Source: Styela clava (Eukaryota > Chordata > Ascidiacea > Stolidobranchia > Styelidae). From it: a stretch of 64,000 nt of DNA. The DNA is taken from the NCBI RefSeq assembly GCF_964204865.1, contig NC_135262.1, positions 4,712,001-4,776,000 of the forward strand. Reading direction: 5' to 3'. Under the pieces are notes generated by a model. That model was given only the letters and a program-made list of their open reading frames with translations, did no database searches and had not been told where the DNA came from. Shown here in pieces: positions 57,622 through 64,000 of the stretch. Every line of letters starts with the position of its first letter. Positions within the stretch are counted from its first letter, which is position 1. A program made the position numbers and the translations under genes.

Positions 57622-57755
57622 CAGCATGTCTAACTAATCCCATACCCGTCATGGAATGGTAACAGGACGAGAGTCCGTGATATGCCATATGATTAAGCCG
57701 TGTTATCGGCTTTCCTCTCCCCCGGAATAAATAAGTAAATCCTATCCTATCTACT
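57622..57755 (+). mobile_element. SINE-like dispersed repeat, copy-B-specific
   Basis: It contains 'taactaatcccataccc', 'atggtaacaggacgag' and 'gccatatgattaagccg', and ends 'gtaaatcctatcctatc'. Copy A reads through this site near 18293, so this copy was inserted (or lost) after the duplication. Confidence 0.45.
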
Positions 57756-58069
57756 TCAATGAATTCAAACTTGACCCACTTCTAAAAAGAAAAACGACCC
57801 AGAATACGGTACCTAAGTTGGTACCTGAAATAATCTCCTTACAATTGAAGCATACACCAAATGCTTGAACAGAAGCTATCGCCGTCTGGCCGTGTCTGCC
57901 ATTACAAAACTGGCAATTGCAGCCCACATTCAGGATAACTATGGTAACTTCCGCTTTTGCTGCATCACAGATATGTTTACACAGTTACGCATGAATGACG
58001 TGGGGCGTGGCTTAAGGCTGTTTTCAGGACAACGACTTCCGTAACAATGACTCTTCAGCAAGGGGTCAT

Positions 58070-59011
58070 CAGCTCCGTGGCCCACCGGTGGGCCGCCACG
58101 CATCTCAAAGTTGGCCGCAAACTCTGTGTTAAATTATTTGTAATTCTATACTTTGATTTAGAATTGAAATTATTTGGACATTTAATAGGATAGCAATGCT
58201 TTTCTCATCAGGATCCCGATCAATTCCATGAATTTAGACGCTCGGTCGTGCGGGTAGAAACAACTTTCTAGTTAAAACTAGTTAATATTATTTTATAATC
58301 ATTGCCATCGGTGACAGATGCTAAAGATAATGAAGGATTGAATCCACATACCAAAGTTTTTGATTGAAAAGCGGATGTAAAATACCAAAAAAGAAAACAC
58401 CCTAGGTTTTGTTTTAAAAGGCCCGCGAGTAAATGCTTTTTAGACATCTTAAATCGCAAAATTCCGCGGGGTTGGGTTTCATTTAGTTGAGTCGCCTTTG
58501 AAGATTTTGCCAATTATCGGTAAATACGAACCGAGAGGTATAGTCGGACAAATTGTCACACATCTTGGATTGAATACTTTGCGGAATTGAGATTGGTAGT
58601 CTTCGGGATTTTAACGCAGACCCTGGGATTTTTTCAACGGCCGTATCTTATAAATATTCTTAAGTGGAAGTTAGTGCTGAAAAAAAAGCTTAAAGTTTAC
58701 AAAGCCTAAGATTGCAAAAATCCGAATCCGATCTATTTATAATCGCATATTTTATGTCCACAGATTGCCGTGGAGGTTTTTTGTAGTGGTAGTGCTTTTA
58801 TTTTACCGTAAGTATAGGCAAAATCTAGTTACGATGACCACAATTAAATTAGGATGGAAAGACATTTTAAATGCTTGCATCAGCCATGGATTGAATATTT
58901 TACGCATATACTTTGATATTTGATTCGTTTTGGACAACCCTTCCTCGACTTATTTTAGCCTTCAAAAAAACGTTATGAAAGTGGGCCACGATATAAGGTT
59001 GAGAAGCACTG
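58070..59011. mobile_element. Composite hAT-like insertion in copy B
   Basis: The left end CAGCTCCGTGGCCCACCGGT and the right end, read on the minus strand as CAGTGCTTCTCAACC and then GTGGCCCAC, look like hAT termini. Copy A lacks the segment (site near 18610). Inside, about 58735-58942 matches the right part of the 2.3-kb hAT element family, including 'gattcgttttggacaaccc'. No coding capacity or clear target duplication is seen. Confidence 0.5.
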
Positions 59012-59954
59012 GGCTACATAACGGTTGAAGTTTTAGCAACCGCTCAAACAATTTATCCCTTAGACACATTTTTAAGCGTAGTGGTGAGCATTGGATCGTT
59101 TTTTTTTATTAAATAGATTTGCTAGCTATTTGTCAGTTTTTTGTTACTGAAATTTAGGTTTAAATGGAATACTACTCATTTTGTTTACCCGTTTTTATTA
59201 CTATAGCTGCGGAATTCAAAAACCATTCCCTATGAAGGAGCGACAAAAATGGCTAAAATGTAATTTTTCAGGGACAGGTGGTCAAATATATTGAATCCAA
59301 ATAAGTATCAGATTCAGATTCAGATAATTTATTTCTATCATGCAAGAATTAACACAAAATTTAAAGCACGAAAAATTGACAAACGTGTATAATGACAATC
59401 GTAAAAAATTAAATATACACATCAGAATTCATACAAGTGAGAGATTCATAGCAATAGATAAGGAGTCGCGAAAGACTGTGACAGTCATCGAGTCAGCGAC
59501 ACCTGTGGGCTGGAGATTTAGAGGGAATGACAAAAAAAAAATTATACAAATTTAATCAATCATAATTGACAGAGAAACAAAATCACAAAATACCACCAGA
59601 GTAATAATACACGCGACAGCGCCCTCGTGGGGTTCAACTGTGCGTTCATGGACCGTAACAAGAAATGAATGAAGCTCGTTGCTAGCAGCGATCAAAAGCT
59701 GGTTGTTGTAGCCTACTGAGGCATATTGGATACGAAAGGTGGGGACCATTTTATTAGTGGAGTAGGATCACACAAAAAATAACTGGATATGGTAACAGCA
59801 AGAATTCAAGTAACTCGGAATTTGTACGGAACAATATCCCATCACAGTACCGGTAACAGGGCGAGGCATCAAGACCGGAAGGGTGCCGTACGTTACGGAG
59901 ACTATATGAACGTATATACCGGTACTGATATATACAATACGCCAGGAAAGGAAA

Positions 59955-62915
59955 TCATATTATTTGAAAAGCTGACGGATCAAGTATATAGCCGCCTAGG
60001 TATACCTTTTTCAATGCTTGTTTGTATGCATCGTAATTCATGTTTCGAATACTATCAGCCAAAGAGTTCCATAATTTAACACCTAAATATTTTATTGAAT
60101 TTTGTGTTAGTTTGGAGGTGAAACGATGCACATAGTAAGAACCATGGGTAGAAGACCGTGTACTATGTGAATGAATATTACTTTGCTTATAGAAATAATG
60201 AGTAAATGTGACAGGGAGTTTATTGTTATGATGTTGATGCATCAGTTTCAGTACCTCTATTTTATGAATATCTGTCAGTTTTATAATTTGAAGTTCATGG
60301 TAGATTGGATTGAGTTGTTCGCGACGTCCACTACCAGAAAGAGCACGGATGGCTCTATTTTGGATAATCTCGATTTGATGTAATAGAGTTCTATTGGCTG
60401 AACCCCATGCAATAATGCCATATTGAATGTGGGTTTGGAATAGAGAATGGTAAATCATACGGAGAGTTGTTACAGGTACAAAGTGCCTAAGTTTGTACAG
60501 TATTCCAACCGATCTAGATAGTTTAGCAGCCAAGTTCATTATGTGAATATCCCATTTCAATTGGCTATCCAAAAATATGCCCAAATATTTGTAAGAACTT
60601 ACATTTTCTAATCTAGTGTTGCCAATATCAATCGAAAATTTGGTTTGAGTTTTATGTTTATTTGGTGAAATAAGCATAGTTTTGGATTTGTCGACGTTTA
60701 TAGATAATTTATTAGCCTTCATCCAATTAGCTACTTTTACTATTTCAGAGTTCACTCTTGAATGAAGAGCAGGGAGAGATTTGTCGCTAACGAGGAGATT
60801 GGTGTCATCCGCGAATAATTTTGAGAGGAATGATGAACAATGGGCGAGATCGTTGATGTAGATCAAAAATAATAAAGGCCCCAAATTAGATCCTTGTGGG
60901 ACCCCGTGTGTCACAGGTAAGACGCACGAGCAGTAGTTTCCTACTTGAACGTATTGAGTTCGATCACTTAAATAACTATGGAGGAGTTTATTAGGTAATC
61001 CCCTGACGCCATAATGCCACAACTTGTTCATTAGGATATCATGATTGACAGTGTCAAAAGCCTTCTTCAGATCGACAAAAATTGCACTCACAAATTCTTT
61101 CCTTTCTAATTTGTCATAGATATAAGAAATTGTATCTAAAATTGCGTGTGATGTGGACTGATTGTTTTGGAAGCCAAATTGGTGTTTGTTTATTACATTA
61201 TGTTTTGTGAAAAAATTGGTCAACCTAATGTGAATTAGACGTTCAAATATTTTATTAATTGAAGAGAGGATAGAAATTGGCCTATAGTTTGAAACAATTT
61301 TTTTGTTACCAGATTTGAAGAGCGGTATCACTCGAGCGACTTTGAGTGATGAAGGGAAGATTCCAAATGCGAGGGAGCAGTTGAACAATTTCACGAGAAA
61401 AGGCGCGAGCAGTTCAGCAACGAATTTTAGGAAGCGAGGTGGGATGTTATCCGGGCCAACTGCCTTTCTTTCCTTCAAATTCAGAATTTCCATCATTAAT
61501 TCGGATTCAGTGGCCAAAGTCATGAAAATGGATTTACTAACACGGTTACAAAGAAATGGCCTAAAGTCACACATATCATTGGAAAACTTGGCTGCCAAGT
61601 TAGATCCGACCGTAGAAAAATACTTATTGAATTCAGCCGCGATTAAGCAACCGTCTTTCAGTATACTGCCATTTTCAAGACAGATTTCCTGAATTATTTG
61701 TTTATTTGAGTTATTTTTTGTGGTTGTAAGTTGGTTTATAATTTGCCATGTATACCTTGGATTGCCCTTGTTCTGAGAGATAAGATTTTGGTAGTGAATT
61801 TGCTTCGCTTTTTCTAATGCGGAAGTAAGTGTGTTTCGATACTTCTTAAAGTATGACCGTTGCAGAGCGTTGCCACATAAAAAATGGGTTTTAAATAACT
61901 TATTTCTATGTCTCGTACAATTGATCAACCCTTTGGTTAGCCATGGCTTTAACCTTAACCGTTTTTGCCGACGTGATAGTTGTCGAAGTGGGGCATGCCG
62001 ATCGATGGTACTAACGAATGACTGTATGAATTCATCAAATATGCTGTCAAAGTTCTCAGCGTTTAAACTAATTGTGGCAAATCGATTATTTATGCTGTTT
62101 TGAACTTCAGATCGAAAGGCATCAATTGAGAACCTTGACATATCCCTTGACAATATACACTCCTTCGTTTTTATAGGTTTGATGCCACTTAAACAGCAAA
62201 GGATGGGATAATGATCGGTTACGTCAGAAAGAACAACATAAGATTCTATTTTTAAGTGCCTTGAATTGGTATACATGTGGTCAATAAGGGTGGCTGAGGT
62301 GGGGCTGACCCTTGTGGCTTCAGATATTATAGAAATAGCATTGTGTGACACAAGCATATTGATATAGTTCATAATTTGAGTATTGATAACAGCTGAAAAT
62401 AAATTAATATTGAAGTCACCTACAATGAGAAATTTTTTATTAGCCAATTTGGCCAGGGATGGTTCGAATATGTTCGTAAAATCAGAAATATCGTTGCGTG
62501 GGTGTTTGTAAATGACACCAATTACCAGTTTGTCAGTGGCATTTTCTAAAACAATTTCAAACCATAAGTTTTCGCAGTTAGGATATTGAACGCTATTTTC
62601 TACGGTTACAGTAAACGTAATATCGTTTCTGATATAGGCGCCTACACCTCCTGCTCTAGTAGCAGATGGTGCGTGGATAAAGTTATATCCATCAATGCCT
62701 ATGTTGGAGGAAAAATTATTAACTAGTTTGGTTTCGCTTATAGCTATTATGTGTGGGGGTACGGACAAGTGCGATAACAGAAAAGTTAATTGATCGAGAT
62801 TTTTATGGATAGAACGAATATTCATATGAAAAATAATCAGATCAGTAGACGTACATATGGAATTCAATTTTGAAACTTCGATACTGTTGCAAACAAAATT
62901 ACAGTTATTGGGCAT
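59955..62915 (-). CDS. LINE-2 ORF2: endonuclease and reverse transcriptase
   Basis: This open frame encodes 986 residues. The APE endonuclease is at about residues 25-250 (FHMNIRSIH, ISETKL, GVIYKHP, VGDFNINL, LIDHMYTN, DVTDHYPI). The reverse transcriptase is at about 450-740 (KAVGPDNIP, NYRPISILSS, FVDLKKAFDTVNHDIL, HGVPQGSNLGPLLFLIYIND, LFADDTNLL with the catalytic Asp pair). The C-terminal domain includes SIKYLGVKLWNSL. Unlike LINE-1 ORF2 it has no PHD finger at the start. All expected catalytic residues that can be placed by eye are present, so it could encode an active enzyme. It nicks the target and primes cDNA synthesis from the element's RNA. Confidence 0.9.
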   Translation of the reverse strand: MPNNCNFVCNSIEVSKLNSICTSTDLIIFHMNIRSIHKNLDQLTFLLSHLSVPPHIIAISETKLVNNFSSNIGIDGYNFIHAPSATRAGGVGAYIRNDITFTVTVENSVQYPNCENLWFEIVLENATDKLVIGVIYKHPRNDISDFTNIFEPSLAKLANKKFLIVGDFNINLFSAVINTQIMNYINMLVSHNAISIISEATRVSPTSATLIDHMYTNSRHLKIESYVVLSDVTDHYPILCCLSGIKPIKTKECILSRDMSRFSIDAFRSEVQNSINNRFATISLNAENFDSIFDEFIQSFVSTIDRHAPLRQLSRRQKRLRLKPWLTKGLINCTRHRNKLFKTHFLCGNALQRSYFKKYRNTLTSALEKAKQIHYQNLISQNKGNPRYTWQIINQLTTTKNNSNKQIIQEICLENGSILKDGCLIAAEFNKYFSTVGSNLAAKFSNDMCDFRPFLCNRVSKSIFMTLATESELMMEILNLKERKAVGPDNIPPRFLKFVAELLAPFLVKLFNCSLAFGIFPSSLKVARVIPLFKSGNKKIVSNYRPISILSSINKIFERLIHIRLTNFFTKHNVINKHQFGFQNNQSTSHAILDTISYIYDKLERKEFVSAIFVDLKKAFDTVNHDILMNKLWHYGVRGLPNKLLHSYLSDRTQYVQVGNYCSCVLPVTHGVPQGSNLGPLLFLIYINDLAHCSSFLSKLFADDTNLLVSDKSLPALHSRVNSEIVKVANWMKANKLSINVDKSKTMLISPNKHKTQTKFSIDIGNTRLENVSSYKYLGIFLDSQLKWDIHIMNLAAKLSRSVGILYKLRHFVPVTTLRMIYHSLFQTHIQYGIIAWGSANRTLLHQIEIIQNRAIRALSGSGRREQLNPIYHELQIIKLTDIHKIEVLKLMHQHHNNKLPVTFTHYFYKQSNIHSHSTRSSTHGSYYVHRFTSKLTQNSIKYLGVKLWNSLADSIRNMNYDAYKQALKKVYLGGYILDPSAFQII

Positions 62916-62972
62916 CTAGGTTAAGGGAATACCATCATGAATATTTGCTAGTAAAATAATATAGCAACTGAC

Positions 62973-63884
62973 CTATTTGATGAATGATAGATCATTTTCA
63001 TTTCTGATTTGTCTTGCGTTAGTATCGTCATTTTTCTTGACAAAAATTTTGCCATTACTAGTCCATAGATATTTGTAACCACATTGTCTTTTTCGCTCCC
63101 TTGCTTGAAAATACAATGATCTTGCTGTTTTAGTTAGGTTCTCCACTATGAATATTTTGTTGAAGTTGAAAAAATTATTTGGATCTTTTGCTGTTCTCAG
63201 GTTTTTCCGGCTTTTAATTATGTTGGTTCGGACTCTCCTCGATGTGAATCGAGCAATTATTGCAGAAGATTTTTCTGAGTTGTCATAAGCTAGTCTGTGT
63301 GAATTATAAATGTCTGCAGTTGTTATGGTCACTCCAATTACCTTGGACAGTTTGCATACAAGCAAGTCGGTGTTTTCATTTTTTTTATAAGTGATACCGT
63401 GAAACTCGAGACATTCTAGTCGAGATCTTCTTTCTTGATCTTCGACGCGAGCTTCCAGGTCATCACATTCATCTTCGAGCTCCTCCACTAGTTCTTCTAG
63501 ATCTTGAATCTTTTTTTGCTGCTTTTTAACCATGTCTTGTGTGGATTTAAGTGTTTTATTAATAGAGTCAAATTTATCTGACAAGAATTTTTGACTTTCT
63601 CCAAGGTCACTCTGAATTTTGGCTATCACACCGAGCTCGCTTCGCATTTCTTTCATTGAAGAATCCAGGGAACTCAAGATGTGTTCAAAATTAGACGTTG
63701 CGACTTTAGAAGAATCCGATTGACTGGATGGTGATGGTTTGGTTGTCAAGCATTCATCAATCATTGAGGGCAATTGTATTAATACTTGGCGAAGAATGGT
63801 GTTGGTGATCACTGCCATGAGTGTGCTGTCTTCCTCCTGTGATGTGCTAGGCGATTCAGGTTTTGGTCGCTTGGAAGAATCCAT
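62973..63884 (-). CDS. LINE-2 ORF1 protein
   Basis: This open frame encodes 303 residues. It has a Ser/Pro-rich N-terminus, a long coiled coil at about 60-155 (heptads in KKQQKKIQDLEELVEELEDE), then LECLEFHGITYKKNENTD and IFIVENLTKTARSLYFQAR, which align in order with the same region of LINE-1 ORF1 (LNLEFVGLPYQKNEDTN, IFINENLTEWQKFLFNEAR). It is an L1-type ORF1 RNA-binding protein. It lies upstream of ORF2 on the same strand with a short gap. Confidence 0.8.
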   Translation of the reverse strand: MDSSKRPKPESPSTSQEEDSTLMAVITNTILRQVLIQLPSMIDECLTTKPSPSSQSDSSKVATSNFEHILSSLDSSMKEMRSELGVIAKIQSDLGESQKFLSDKFDSINKTLKSTQDMVKKQQKKIQDLEELVEELEDECDDLEARVEDQERRSRLECLEFHGITYKKNENTDLLVCKLSKVIGVTITTADIYNSHRLAYDNSEKSSAIIARFTSRRVRTNIIKSRKNLRTAKDPNNFFNFNKIFIVENLTKTARSLYFQARERKRQCGYKYLWTSNGKIFVKKNDDTNARQIRNENDLSFIK

Positions 63885-64000
63885 ACTCTATGCCTGGTAT
63901 ATTATACGATGTTTCAATAATATACAGAATGTAGAAGAAGGATGTTTTCTATGGTACTCCGATCTTGGTCATCAGTACAGGCAGGCGAAGCATAAGACTA

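Larger units (their letters stand above)
55491..59306. repeat. Segmental duplication copy B, upstream part
   Basis: No gene is seen. It is homologous to 16620-19165 once the copy-B-specific insertions are removed. Homology ends where the LINE-2 tail begins. Confidence 0.7.
59307..64000 (-). mobile_element. LINE-2: non-LTR retrotransposon with both ORFs open
   Basis: It is read on the minus strand: ORF1 at 63884-62973, a 57-base gap, ORF2 at 62915-59955, a 3' UTR of about 630 bases, and a tail ATAAATTATCTGAATCTGAA with a repeated ATTCTG-type hexamer at 59326-59307. The 5' end may lie beyond the window. APE endonuclease and reverse transcriptase motifs place it in the CR1/L2/Jockey group, a family different from LINE-1. 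It inserted at or defines the right boundary of segmental duplication copy B. Confidence 0.85.

Noticed and set aside
61303-62103. Plus-strand frames of 129 and 90 codons inside LINE-2
   Set aside because: They are shadows on the strand opposite to the intact ORF2.

Overview
The window is AT-rich metazoan DNA. No operons, Shine-Dalgarno sites or CRISPR arrays are visible. It holds intronless-looking BTB-BACK-Kelch genes in tandem, non-LTR retrotransposons, many hAT-type DNA transposon remnants and large stretches of low-information intergenic sequence. The mix suggests an invertebrate, and a tunicate-like marine chordate is my best guess. That rests on the style of the gene family and transposons, not on a species-specific marker, so confidence is low.

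The core is an array of eleven BTB-BACK-Kelch copies, all on the minus strand. Four are open from start to stop (444-2060, 7112-8734, 10723-12336, 37995-39611). Two carry one single-base frameshift each (31924-33539, 42639-44263). One has a nonsense codon in the BTB domain and a transposon-derived 3' end (49160-50779). One is cut in two by a 6.2-kb LINE (22778-23071 plus 29323-30663). One is truncated at both ends (34852-35754). Two belong to a divergent, fully decayed subfamily (15026-16582, 53851-55447). The first ~120 residues are almost identical between good copies, while the BACK/Kelch part varies and is mosaic. BTB-BACK-Kelch proteins of this kind are known as substrate adaptors of cullin-3 ubiquitin ligases, so the array looks like an adaptor family with a constant ligase-binding end and a variable substrate-binding end. 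Nine of the eleven copies keep a 3' splice-site-like sequence 30-56 nt upstream of the ATG, suggesting a 5'-UTR intron or spliced-leader addition.

Layout: 1-12.6 kb, three intact genes with homologous flanks and two hAT remnants. 12.6-19.2 kb, copy A of a segmental duplication with a dead kelch gene. 19.2-22.8 kb, gene-poor DNA. 22.8-30.7 kb, the split kelch gene around LINE-1. 30.7-45.1 kb, five kelch copies, one of them intact. 45.1-48.1 kb, a decayed hAT end, a LINE tail and a 2.3-kb hAT element. 48.1-59.3 kb, copy B of the segmental duplication with extra insertions. 59.3-64.0 kb, LINE-2 on the minus strand with both ORFs open. Copies A and B serve as empty and filled sites for each other, so the order of several transposon insertions can be read directly.
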